Positions 35,464-44,473 of a DNA stretch of 64,000 nucleotides are shown piece after piece (the stretch's first letter is position 1; each line of letters starts with the position of its first letter). The notes under the pieces were generated by a model. The model was not told where the DNA came from. It saw only the letters and a list, made by a program, of their open reading frames with translations, and searched no databases. The DNA is from Candidatus Cloacimonadota bacterium (lineage in GTDB: Bacteria; Cloacimonadota; Cloacimonadia; Cloacimonadales; Cloacimonadaceae): NCBI GenBank assembly GCA_023228125.1, contig JALOBT010000010.1, positions 1-64,000 on the forward strand, given 5' to 3'. Position numbers and translations under genes: made by a program.

Positions 35464-36831
35464 ATGATAAAAAATGTTAAGGTAGTCTCGGAGCACTCAC
35501 AAGTGATGGAGCTGGCCAATGACCTGAAGTTTGAAATGCTGAGGGAATTGATCCGCTCTGCCGCCACCTGTCAGCAATTGGCCACCGCTTTTGGGGTGAG
35601 CAAACAGAAGATTCATTATCACTTGAACAAGCTGCTGGAAGCGGATTTGATCAAGCTGGTGGAAGATATCCCCTCAAATGGCAAAGAGGTTTACTATCGT
35701 GCCACCGCCAAGAATTTCGTACTGGATTTTTCCTTGGGCGAGCATCTGCGTGAAGGCACCATCAATGGCCGGGGTGTGATTCAGAGCATCCTGGAAAGCG
35801 AATACGGTTTGCCCCTTTCGGTAATCGCCTCGCGCCTTTTGAAGGATTCGCTGAAGCTGAAAGCGCGCCAGAAATTGCTCATCGTTACCGGAAAATACAA
35901 TCTGCCTTTGGTGGAAAAGATTCTCTTGGAAGCCGGACGCCTCAGCATCCGCACCACCTTGATCTATCAGGATACCGAGCTGCTGAGAGCCAAATTTGAA
36001 GAGTACTCACTTCCTGCTTTCAATGCGGATTATGAGCATTTTAACCGCTTGCTCAAGAGTAGTGATGCCTATCTGAATTTGAATGGAGAAGCCCGCAATA
36101 TCCAGCTCAATGACAAAGACAAGATCAAGCTTAGACTCAGCCATTTTGCCAAAAGCGGACAGATCATCCAGCAGAAGAAAATCCGGGTGGCGATGATGCC
36201 TGGGCTTTTGCGGGACACCTTGTCAAACAAATCGATCGAAAGCGAGCTGCAATTTTGGAAAGCCCTGGATATAGATTACAAGCAGCTCAGTAGCGACACC
36301 CTGGAGGTCTGTGCCAAGTACCAGGACAAAGAATATCTGGAGCTCAGCAGCCAGGATACGCGGCTGCGCTTTGGGGTGCAGAGCATCTTTGCCGAGACTG
36401 GCTCTTTCACAAACCATCCTTGCCAGAGCCCCGTGATCAATTACCCCGGCGGCGAAATCCTGATGGTTCCCGTGCCCTTTAGTATGCATGGAGAGATCAA
36501 AGGAGATGTGGCTTATGCCCTGGGCGAGCAGATTCTGGAGCCTCATCTGGTGATCAAAAACAACGAAATCAAAACTTTTTCGGCCAAAAGCAACGAAAAG
36601 CTGCTGGCCAAAGCCATTATCGATGGAGGCCTGGACGGACGTAAGATCGCCCTCATCTGCCTGGGCACGAATCCCAACGTCTCTCTGGCCAATATCGACC
36701 TGTCTTTCAAACAAAAATCCCGCGGCCTGCTCTCGGTGTATTGGGGAAACAACCGCTCTTTGGGCGGTGACGTAGCCGGCAACCTTGAGTGGTTTTTGCA
36801 GATTGAAAAACCTGAACTAATAACCAACTAA
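35464..36831 (+). CDS. Winged-helix regulator fused to a degenerate M29 aminopeptidase-like domain
   Basis: A 455-residue protein. Residues 1-85 are an ArsR-type winged helix (ATCQQLATAFGVSKQKIHYH as recognition region, then the wing). Residues about 125-450 resemble the M29 aminopeptidase (AmpS/PepS) fold: NYPGGEILMVPVP matches the conserved glutamate segment, and ICLGTNP and WGNNRSLGGDVAG match the C-terminal block. In active M29 enzymes that block holds the metal ligands in 'HiAlG' and 'iHwD' motifs. Here the equivalents read LSVYWG and LEWF, so both histidines and the aspartate are missing. I infer a non-catalytic ligand- or peptide-sensing domain driving a DNA-binding domain. The next gene begins 15 bases downstream, so it probably heads an operon of secreted proteins. 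Confidence 0.78.
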   Translation: MIKNVKVVSEHSQVMELANDLKFEMLRELIRSAATCQQLATAFGVSKQKIHYHLNKLLEADLIKLVEDIPSNGKEVYYRATAKNFVLDFSLGEHLREGTINGRGVIQSILESEYGLPLSVIASRLLKDSLKLKARQKLLIVTGKYNLPLVEKILLEAGRLSIRTTLIYQDTELLRAKFEEYSLPAFNADYEHFNRLLKSSDAYLNLNGEARNIQLNDKDKIKLRLSHFAKSGQIIQQKKIRVAMMPGLLRDTLSNKSIESELQFWKALDIDYKQLSSDTLEVCAKYQDKEYLELSSQDTRLRFGVQSIFAETGSFTNHPCQSPVINYPGGEILMVPVPFSMHGEIKGDVAYALGEQILEPHLVIKNNEIKTFSAKSNEKLLAKAIIDGGLDGRKIALICLGTNPNVSLANIDLSFKQKSRGLLSVYWGNNRSLGGDVAGNLEWFLQIEKPELITN

Positions 36832-36845
36832 TATACGAGGTAATA

Positions 36846-39800
36846 ATGAAAACGAGAATAATCACAATCCTCCTGCTCTTGTGCACCAGCCTGCTTTTGG
36901 CGCAGTGGCACATAGATGAAGGTTTTGAAGATAGTGCCAATCTGCCCACAGGATGGAGCACTCATGACGACGGCGATGGCAGCATCTGGCGCGTGAGCAC
37001 AAGCAATGCCCATAGCGGCACTCGCGCGGCTTTTGTGGATAACTATCTGCCAAATCAGAATCAAGACTGGCTAATTACCCCGCAAATCACAGTGAACGCA
37101 GGCGACTATCTGGAATTCTACACCCGCGCCTGGTATGGCACAGAAGGTCTGAAAGTATATGTATCCACCAGCGGAACTCAAGTTAGCAATTTCACTACCC
37201 TGCTGCTAAATATGCCGAACCTGACTGCCACATATCAAATGGGTACGGTCTCTCTGGATAGCTATGCCGGCCAGAATATCTACTTAGGCTTCTACTGGGA
37301 ATGCGATACTTACGGCATCCTGGTGGACGATGTGAAGGTGGGACAAGTGCCCACTGTGGATCCGGAGCTCAATCTGCCCGAAACGGCAAGCTTTTACCAA
37401 AGTGAAGAGCTGCAGATGGATTTTAGCCCCTATATTGTGGTGACAGACCCGGCTTCAGCCAGCCTCAGCGTGAGCGGAAATACCAATATCGCAGTGGAGA
37501 TCAATGGGCTGGAAGTGATCTTCAGTGCCCCGGATTTTGCTGGCACCGAGGAGCTTACCTTCACGCTGCTGGACACCCAAAGCAGCCAAACTGCCTCAGA
37601 CATGATCTTTGTGAGCGCTCTGGCCGATCCCACGGCTGATCTGTATGTCTCAGAAGTCATCTATCCCCGCTATCATGAATTTGTAGGCCTTCCTTTCACT
37701 CCCCAGATCAGGGTGGGCAATGCTGGCACGACCACCTGGAATGGCAGCATAGAGATCGTGCTGAACGTCTCAAATTACGTTGAAGAAAGCCAGCATATCG
37801 ATACTGCTATTATAGACGCAGAAATCCTGCCTGATGGCAGCGTCTCTGTTAGCTTTCCCCAAAGCTTTACCCCAGAGCAGATTGGCCCGCTTAATTACAG
37901 CTTCCACATCCTCACCCAGGATGACAATCCGGATAACAACAGTTTTACCTTTGTCAGCGAAGCGGTGATCCGAGAAAGCACCGGCGGTCCGGATGGCTTT
38001 GGCTATCGTTATATAGATAGCAATGAACCCTTGGGCCCTCAGTATGACTGGATCGAGATCAGCGAGACCGGCACTTCCACCATCATGTATGAAGTGGATG
38101 CTTTTCATGGTGATGATAACTTCAGCGAGCCCATCCCGCTGGCCTTTGATTTCCCCTTCTATGGCAGTACTTACTCCAGTGCCTATGTGGATATCAACGG
38201 CGAAATCCTGCTGGCGGACAATACCTGGTATACCAATTTCCCTGGTTCCGGCTGGGGCGGAGACGGTAATATGTTCAACTACATGTATCCCATTCCCGGC
38301 TACACGCAAATGCCTGGCTTGATTGCGGTCTATTGGGATGACCTGGAAGCGGATGAAGGCACAGGTGATGTATATTACCAGAGCTTTGGCACTGCACCAG
38401 AGCGTTATATGGTCTTTCAATGGGATTCTCTGAGATTCCGATCTGGAACAGGTGCTCAGCAGCTCTTAAAATTCCAGCTAATCATGCATGAAAATGGTGA
38501 TCTCAAGATGCAATATCACACTGTGGCTACGGAGCAAACCGGCGCGTCCATTCCTCATGATCACGGACGCAGCTCCACCATCGCCATCCAAAATGAAGCA
38601 GCCGATACCGGCCTTTGCTATCTGCGCGAGATCGTGCAGGGTAGTAGCTATATCGGGGTAGAGCCCGCCGGAAACCTTCTGCACGACAATCTGGCCATCC
38701 TCTTCTACGGTGGTGAAGATAACCAAGCTCCCATCATCACTCATGAAGCGGCAGGAAATACCTTCTCGCAGGATATTGAGCTTACTGCCCACATCATTGA
38801 TATGAGTGAGCTCACAGACCTCACTATGCATTATGATATCGGGGCGGGATGGCAGTCCACCCAATATTCCAGCTTGGAGCAAAACGACTATAGCTTTGCT
38901 GCTTCCGATCTGCCTCAAGGCACTACCTTTAAGTACTACTTCCAGGCTGTCGATGCTGAAGACAATATGAGCCGCTTGCCCATTGACGCTCCCAGTGAAT
39001 ACTATAGTTTCCTGGTTTTGCCCACGGCGGATGCTCAGGTGCTCATTGCCTATAGCGGAAATCAGGATTATCAGCGCATTGAGCTGCCCATCTACGAAGC
39101 GGCTCTTGAAGCGCAAGAGATCAGCTATGATGTCTATGACTGGGAAGAATACGACGAATATGCCATCGATCCCCAGTATGAAGCAGTGCTGGCTTATGCC
39201 AATACCGGCTCCGCGAATGACAAAGCGAAGTATTTTGCCGGCGTTTTGACAGACTATTTGGATTTGGGAACCCTGCAAAACCCCAAGAAGCTCTGGTTCT
39301 CCTCCGATGGCCTGGCCTCCTCTCAACATGGGCATAGCAATTCCAGCCCCATCCGCCGGCTGATGAGTGGCTATTTCCGCACAAGCTACATTGCCACCGG
39401 ATTTGGCGGGGGCACAAACGGCCTGGGCGGGCCGGATAACTTCAGCTATGAACACGGCACCATCAAGGCCCTGCCGGGAACTCAAGTGGGCACCGCAGGC
39501 CTGGAATATCCCGTCTATGCGAATTCCCCGGATTGCATCTTTCCAAATGATGCGGCCGGATCCCCATATTACGATGAGGTGCCGTATCCTGAAATTGGCG
39601 CAAACTACGTTTATGCCTTCGAAGATGGCCCCATTAATGGAGATGCCTATCTATATCACGGTGTAGCCGCCACCACGGTGGATACCCCCTCATACAAAAC
39701 CATGTACTTCAGCTTTGATTTCTCTCAGCTTACCAATAGTGCCCATCAACAGGAATGGATGCAGGATCTGATGACTTGGTGGAATATCGGCCCCATTGGC

Positions 39801-40103
39801 AATACCGATCTCACCACTTTGGTGCTCAGCAGCGGCTTGGACAGCATCTATCCGAATCCCTTCAATCCCTCTACCACCATTCGTTACAACATTGCAAAGG
39901 CCGAAAAGGTAAGCCTGAACATATATAACCTCAGAGGACAAAAAGTAATAACTCTAATCAACGAAAGTAAAAGCGCAGGAGCCCATACCGCGAGCTGGGA
40001 TGGCAGAGATGAAGCCGGAAACCCAGTAGCCAGCGGAGTCTATTATCTGCGCCTGCAAACTGATACTGCGCGTGAAACACGCAAATTAACCATGATCAAA
40101 TAA
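36846..40103 (+). CDS. Secreted cleaved-adhesin-like protein with CARDB domain and sorting signal
   Basis: A 1085-residue exported protein. The signal peptide covers residues 1-20 (RIITILLLLCTSLLLAQ). A cleaved-adhesin/MAM-like beta-sandwich (about 22-165) has GFEDSANLPTGWSTHDDG and NQDWLITPQI. A CARDB-like domain follows (about 265-375), then a region around 380-620 that may be a further beta-sandwich. A domain of about 230 residues beginning VLIAYSGNQDYQRIELPIYE looks alpha/beta, possibly ThuA/amidotransferase-like. The C-terminus has YPNPFNPSTTIRYNIAKAE and ends RKLTMIK, a type IX-like sorting domain. The gene lies 15 bases after the winged-helix/M29 gene and 12 bases before the next secreted-protein gene, so these three form an operon. 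Function is probably adhesion or binding of a surface substrate; no enzyme site is evident. Confidence 0.87.
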   Translation: MKTRIITILLLLCTSLLLAQWHIDEGFEDSANLPTGWSTHDDGDGSIWRVSTSNAHSGTRAAFVDNYLPNQNQDWLITPQITVNAGDYLEFYTRAWYGTEGLKVYVSTSGTQVSNFTTLLLNMPNLTATYQMGTVSLDSYAGQNIYLGFYWECDTYGILVDDVKVGQVPTVDPELNLPETASFYQSEELQMDFSPYIVVTDPASASLSVSGNTNIAVEINGLEVIFSAPDFAGTEELTFTLLDTQSSQTASDMIFVSALADPTADLYVSEVIYPRYHEFVGLPFTPQIRVGNAGTTTWNGSIEIVLNVSNYVEESQHIDTAIIDAEILPDGSVSVSFPQSFTPEQIGPLNYSFHILTQDDNPDNNSFTFVSEAVIRESTGGPDGFGYRYIDSNEPLGPQYDWIEISETGTSTIMYEVDAFHGDDNFSEPIPLAFDFPFYGSTYSSAYVDINGEILLADNTWYTNFPGSGWGGDGNMFNYMYPIPGYTQMPGLIAVYWDDLEADEGTGDVYYQSFGTAPERYMVFQWDSLRFRSGTGAQQLLKFQLIMHENGDLKMQYHTVATEQTGASIPHDHGRSSTIAIQNEAADTGLCYLREIVQGSSYIGVEPAGNLLHDNLAILFYGGEDNQAPIITHEAAGNTFSQDIELTAHIIDMSELTDLTMHYDIGAGWQSTQYSSLEQNDYSFAASDLPQGTTFKYYFQAVDAEDNMSRLPIDAPSEYYSFLVLPTADAQVLIAYSGNQDYQRIELPIYEAALEAQEISYDVYDWEEYDEYAIDPQYEAVLAYANTGSANDKAKYFAGVLTDYLDLGTLQNPKKLWFSSDGLASSQHGHSNSSPIRRLMSGYFRTSYIATGFGGGTNGLGGPDNFSYEHGTIKALPGTQVGTAGLEYPVYANSPDCIFPNDAAGSPYYDEVPYPEIGANYVYAFEDGPINGDAYLYHGVAATTVDTPSYKTMYFSFDFSQLTNSAHQQEWMQDLMTWWNIGPIGNTDLTTLVLSSGLDSIYPNPFNPSTTIRYNIAKAEKVSLNIYNLRGQKVITLINESKSAGAHTASWDGRDEAGNPVASGVYYLRLQTDTARETRKLTMIK

Positions 40104-40114
40104 GGGAGAACACC

Positions 40115-42505
40115 ATGAAAAGAACTATCGTCCTTGTCTTTACCCTCTTGTTAAGCATCACCTTGCTCAGTGCCGGAGATTTCATCATCGGCACTGGTGA
40201 TGATGAAAATAATCAGTTACCAGTCTATGGCTATGCCAATTACGGCTGGAGCAAATTCTTCTACAACAATGCAGAAATGATGGCCGCGGGCTTTACCACC
40301 GCCCAAAGCATCGAGAAAATCGCTTTTTACGTGAATACGCAAACCACTGACTATGTGATGGATAATCAGGAAGTGTATATGGGCTATTTCTATGATAGCG
40401 CAGCCAACACCTCCTATCAGAACCCAATCAATCACACGCTGGTTTACGCAGGCTCGGTCACATGGAATGGGCCCGGCTGGGTGGAGATAACATTGGACAC
40501 CCCTTATACCTGGGATCCTACCCTGGGCTGGAATCTGGAAATCCTCTGGGAAAATCATGACGGCAGCAGGATAGGCGGACCTCCCAAATTCCTGACTTCA
40601 GCTACAGACCACTACAGTTCAGCCTATAAGACTAATAGTGGCTCCTTCCCCACCGTCAGCGGTTCCCGCAAAAGATATCACCCCGATATCTGGTTTAGCA
40701 GCCCAGCTACTGAGCCACCCACTCCAGCCGTAGCAGTCTCTCCTCTGGATGAGGCTACTGGCGTGGAAATCACCACTGCTCTGCGCTGGCAACATACCGG
40801 AGGCTCTCCTGATGAATACCGGCTCTGGTTTGGCACAGACAATCCTCCTTCCAATCTCGAAAGTGCTCTGGTAAGCACTGCTACCAGCTACACCCCTGCT
40901 GAGTATTTGCAATATGACACCACCTACTATTGGAAAGTGATTCCCCAAAATAGCATTGCTCCGGCCATAAATTGCCCCGTCTGGAGTTTCACCACCATGG
41001 CAGACCCCGCCATCGCCACCTTCCCGCATCTGGAAAGCTTTGATGGCGCCTTCCCTCCTGCAGGATGGGAACTGTACTCTGGCACGCTGTCAGACCCCTC
41101 AGACATGGGTGTGAGTGGTTCCAGCCGCTGGGGACAGAAGAACTGGCTCAATATCCCTGGGACAGATAAAGCAGCAGGCATCAATGTCTGGGGATCCTTG
41201 AGCGGTTATATCATCTCACCGTTCTTCAATATCCCTTCCGATGATTATGTCTTAACATTCGATGCCGCTCTTTTGAAATACGGCCAAACTCCGGATGGAA
41301 CTCCGCCTTTGCAAACTAATACCGATGATCAATTTGCCATCCTCATCGGTGATGGCTTCACCTGGAGTACTGCCAATATCGTACGAGAGTATAACAACAA
41401 CGGCTCGGCATATGTCTTGCACAATATTCCGGTATATGGTGAAACCATCACCATCCCACTGACAGGACATACAGGACACGTGCGCTTTGCCTTCTTTGCC
41501 GGCTCCATAGAGAGTAATGATGATAATGACTTCATGTTGAATGACTTCTTCGTTGGTGTGCCAGAAGCGGAAGCTGACATCCCTGAAGGCGTGAATACAC
41601 CCATTGGAGATACCGGCGACAATGTTACTATCACCGGTGGCGATGCCAACCTCAATCCGGAAGGTGTGATTCCCGATTGGCCAAATGGAAGCTTGGTTTT
41701 AGCCGGCAATTACTACCTGGAACTCCTTGGCACCGGTCCCTGGACAGTAATCTTCACCACCACGGCTCCCTGGGGTGCATATTACGGCGATGGCGTATGG
41801 AATCCAGTGGAAAACCTTGCTGGCACCATCACCTTCAATATTCCAGTTCGCGGATCAAAAGATGTGGGCGTCCCTATCGTTCTTGGCGATGCAGACCCCA
41901 CCCTTCCTGTAGAACTCAGCAGCTTTAACGCAGTGCTTACTGCCCAGAGCTTTGTGAAACTCAGTTGGGTCAGTGAATCTGAGACCAATATGCTGGGCTA
42001 CAGAGTATATCGTAATGAAACTGATGAGCTCGGAAGTGCCATCCTGATAACTCCCGTGATGATTCAGGCCACCAATACTTCCAGCACTCAGAGCTACAGC
42101 CTGGAAGATTACGAAGTAAGTATGAACAATACCTACTACTATTGGTTGGAAGCTGCTGATTATGCTCACAGCTCTTTCTTCGGTCCGCAGTTCGTGGAAG
42201 TGAGCGGTGAAGGTATCCCCCAGCTCCCGACTCAGACTACCATGAGAAGCGCATACCCAAATCCTTTCAAAGCAAACACCAATACCAATATTGAAGTTTC
42301 TGTGAAAGAAGGGGACAATGGCACTGTAACAATCTATAACATCGTTGGCCAGGCAGTTAAAAGCTTCCCGGTCAAAGAAGGTATGAACAATCTGCAATGG
42401 AACGGCAGAGACAGTAAAGGTAGTTTCTGCGGAAGCGGTGTTTACTTCTACAAACTCAGCACCCCGTCCCAAAACATGACCAGAAAAATGATTATCCTGA
42501 GATAG
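40115..42505 (+). CDS. Secreted beta-sandwich protein with LPVELSSF module and sorting signal (paralogue 1)
   Basis: A 796-residue protein with GGGAGA upstream of the ATG and a signal peptide at residues 1-20 (VLVFTLLLSITLLSAG). The N-terminal region of about 200 residues (GYANYGWSKFFYNNAEMM) is followed by an FN3-like domain (SPLDEATGVEITTALRWQHT). Then comes a MAM-like domain (FDGAFPPAGWELYSG, NDDNDFMLNDFFVG) and the shared TGDTGDNVTITGGDANLNP and LPVELSSF modules. It ends with a variant sorting domain, SAYPNPFKANTNTNIEVS and MTRKMIILR. It is the middle gene of the regulator-adhesin operon and is closely related to the next gene over its first 480 residues. A strong terminator follows. Confidence 0.87.
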   Translation: MKRTIVLVFTLLLSITLLSAGDFIIGTGDDENNQLPVYGYANYGWSKFFYNNAEMMAAGFTTAQSIEKIAFYVNTQTTDYVMDNQEVYMGYFYDSAANTSYQNPINHTLVYAGSVTWNGPGWVEITLDTPYTWDPTLGWNLEILWENHDGSRIGGPPKFLTSATDHYSSAYKTNSGSFPTVSGSRKRYHPDIWFSSPATEPPTPAVAVSPLDEATGVEITTALRWQHTGGSPDEYRLWFGTDNPPSNLESALVSTATSYTPAEYLQYDTTYYWKVIPQNSIAPAINCPVWSFTTMADPAIATFPHLESFDGAFPPAGWELYSGTLSDPSDMGVSGSSRWGQKNWLNIPGTDKAAGINVWGSLSGYIISPFFNIPSDDYVLTFDAALLKYGQTPDGTPPLQTNTDDQFAILIGDGFTWSTANIVREYNNNGSAYVLHNIPVYGETITIPLTGHTGHVRFAFFAGSIESNDDNDFMLNDFFVGVPEAEADIPEGVNTPIGDTGDNVTITGGDANLNPEGVIPDWPNGSLVLAGNYYLELLGTGPWTVIFTTTAPWGAYYGDGVWNPVENLAGTITFNIPVRGSKDVGVPIVLGDADPTLPVELSSFNAVLTAQSFVKLSWVSESETNMLGYRVYRNETDELGSAILITPVMIQATNTSSTQSYSLEDYEVSMNNTYYYWLEAADYAHSSFFGPQFVEVSGEGIPQLPTQTTMRSAYPNPFKANTNTNIEVSVKEGDNGTVTIYNIVGQAVKSFPVKEGMNNLQWNGRDSKGSFCGSGVYFYKLSTPSQNMTRKMIILR

Positions 42506-42523
42506 TAGCACAATTCAAATATC

Positions 42524-42553
42524 AGAGCCGCAGGGATTTCCCTGCGGCTCTTA
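42524..42553 (+). terminator. Rho-independent terminator
   Basis: A perfect 12-bp stem (GAGCCGCAGGGA / TCCCTGCGGCTC) with a 2-base loop and a short T stretch, 20 bases after the stop at 42505. It separates the two paralogues, so the second may be expressed by read-through or its own promoter. Confidence 0.85.
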
Positions 42554-42576
42554 ACCCTTGTCTAAAAGGAGAAAAC

Positions 42577-44247
42577 ATGCAAAAGACTTTACTACTAATC
42601 TTTACCCTGCTGCTCAGCATCACCTTGCTCAGCGCCGGAGATTTCATCATCGGCACTGGTACCAGTACCCAAAATAAGGTGCCGGTTTATGGCTATGCCA
42701 ATTACGGCTGGAGCAAATTCTTCTACAACAATGCAGAAATGATCGAAGCGGGGTTTACCGAATCCCAAAGCATCGAGAAAATCGCCTTTTACGTGGACAA
42801 TGAAAAAGCTGACTATGTAATGGACAATCAACAGGTGTATATGGGCTATTTCTATGATGCTAATTGCACCACTGCATATCAAAACCCAGCCACTTACACT
42901 CAGGTTTACTCCGGCTCGGTCTCCTGGAATGGGCCCGGGTGGATGGAGATTGTATTAGATACTCCTTATACCTGGAGTCCCACTTGGAACGCAGGGCTGG
43001 AAATCCTTTGGGAAAACCGTGACGGCAGCAAGCTTGGCGGACCTCCCACTTTCCGCACTACAAGTACAAGCTTCTACAGTGCGGCCTATAAGTCTAACGA
43101 TGCCTCCTTTCCAGCCTCAACTGGTGTCCGCAGTAAAAGCTACCGTCCTAATATCTGGATTAGCACGCCGACTACAGAGCCACCCACCCCGGCCACAGCA
43201 CTATCTCCTCTGGATGAAGCTACAGGCGTGGAAATCACCACTGCTCTGCGCTGGCAACATACCGGAGGCTCTCCTGATGAATACCGGCTCTGGTTTGGCA
43301 CAGACAATCCTCCTTCCAATCTCGAAAGTGCTCTGGTAACCACCGCTACCAGCTATACCCCCGCTGAACGTCTGCAGTATGGTACCACTTACTATTGGAA
43401 AGTGGTTCCCCAAAATAGCATTGCTCCGGCCATGAACTGCCCTGTCTGGAGTTTCACCACCATGGCAGACCCCGCTATAGTCATCTACCCGCATCTGGAA
43501 AGCTTCGATGGCGCCTTCCCTCCTGCAGGATGGGAACTGTACTCTGGCACGCTGTCAGACCCCTCAGACATGGGTGTGAGTGGCTCCAGCCGATGGGGAC
43601 AGAAAGATTGGCTCAATATCCCTGGAGAGAACAAAGCAGCGGGCATAAACGTTTGGGGACCTATCAGCGGTTATATCATCTCCCCGATCTTCAATATCCC
43701 TTCCGAGGACTATGTCCTGAAGTTCGATGCTGCCCTTTTGAAATATGGCCAAAACCCAGATGGGACTCCGCCCCTGCAGACCAATACCGATGACCAATTT
43801 GCCATCCTGATCGGTGATGGCTTTACCTGGTCTATAGCCAATATCGTACGTGAATACAATAACAGCGGCTCTGACTATGTCTTGCACAATATCCCTATGA
43901 ATGGTGAAACCATCACCATCCCGCTCACCGGGCATACCGGACATCTGCGCTTTGCCTTCTTTGCCGGCTCCATAGAGAGTAATGATGACAATGACTTCAT
44001 GTTGAATGACTTCTTCGTTGGTGTGCCGTCTGCGCAGCCTGAGCCTCCCCTGGCCAGCATCGCCACAGATATTAGCACAGGACTGCCTCGCCTGAGCTGG
44101 AATGCGGTGCCCGATGCCACTATATATCATATATATAAGACTAATGATCCTACTCTGGATTACCTGTTTTTCCAGAGCACGAGCGGAACCACTTACCTCT
44201 TGGACCCCGCAGAAGAGAAAGCCTTTTTCAAAATCACTGCAGAGTAG
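42577..44247 (+). CDS. Secreted beta-sandwich protein, paralogue 2, lacking the sorting signal
   Basis: A 556-residue protein with AAAAGGAG upstream. The signal peptide and first 480 residues are nearly the same as paralogue 1 (GYANYGWSKFFYNNAEMI, FN3-like domain, MAM-like domain with FFAGSIESNDDNDFMLNDFF). Stretches of nucleotide identity are long, notably 43218-43340 against 40758-40880. The C-terminus then differs: instead of the LPVELSSF module and YPNPF signal there is a short FN3-like segment (LPRLSWNAVPDATIYHIYKT) ending AFFKITAE. It should be exported to the periplasm but may not be attached to the surface by the type IX-like route. It ends in a strong terminator. Confidence 0.87.
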   Translation: MQKTLLLIFTLLLSITLLSAGDFIIGTGTSTQNKVPVYGYANYGWSKFFYNNAEMIEAGFTESQSIEKIAFYVDNEKADYVMDNQQVYMGYFYDANCTTAYQNPATYTQVYSGSVSWNGPGWMEIVLDTPYTWSPTWNAGLEILWENRDGSKLGGPPTFRTTSTSFYSAAYKSNDASFPASTGVRSKSYRPNIWISTPTTEPPTPATALSPLDEATGVEITTALRWQHTGGSPDEYRLWFGTDNPPSNLESALVTTATSYTPAERLQYGTTYYWKVVPQNSIAPAMNCPVWSFTTMADPAIVIYPHLESFDGAFPPAGWELYSGTLSDPSDMGVSGSSRWGQKDWLNIPGENKAAGINVWGPISGYIISPIFNIPSEDYVLKFDAALLKYGQNPDGTPPLQTNTDDQFAILIGDGFTWSIANIVREYNNSGSDYVLHNIPMNGETITIPLTGHTGHLRFAFFAGSIESNDDNDFMLNDFFVGVPSAQPEPPLASIATDISTGLPRLSWNAVPDATIYHIYKTNDPTLDYLFFQSTSGTTYLLDPAEEKAFFKITAE

Positions 44248-44294
44248 ATCTTGCTCTGATAATCATTAATTTCGAATAACATATTGCACCTTAC

Positions 44295-44322
44295 GAGGCG
44301 TCTTGATGACGCCTCTTTTTTA
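44295..44322 (+). terminator. Rho-independent terminator
   Basis: An 8-bp stem (GAGGCGTC / GACGCCTC) with a 5-base loop followed by TTTTTTAT, 47 bases after paralogue 2. Confidence 0.9.
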
Positions 44323-44473
44323 TGGTAAAAAGAAAAACCCTCTCTAGGGATTGTAATAAGAGCATTTTCACAGAAAATAGCAACTATATATTTGGCAGAT
44401 CGCAAAATCCGTTTATTATATTAATAAGATAAGTCATGTGCTGCCTCAGGCAGAGAAAAGAAAGGAGAAAAAC

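Noticed and set aside
38478..39485. 335-codon minus-strand ORF inside the secreted protein gene
   Set aside because: It is an antisense shadow of a strongly coding plus-strand frame; its own sequence shows no recognisable domain or start signal.
44380..44473. Sigma-54 promoter (GG-N10-GC) ahead of the barrel gene
   Set aside because: TTGGCAGATCGCA has the GG and GC elements at the wrong spacing; no convincing sigma-54 site was found for any gene here.
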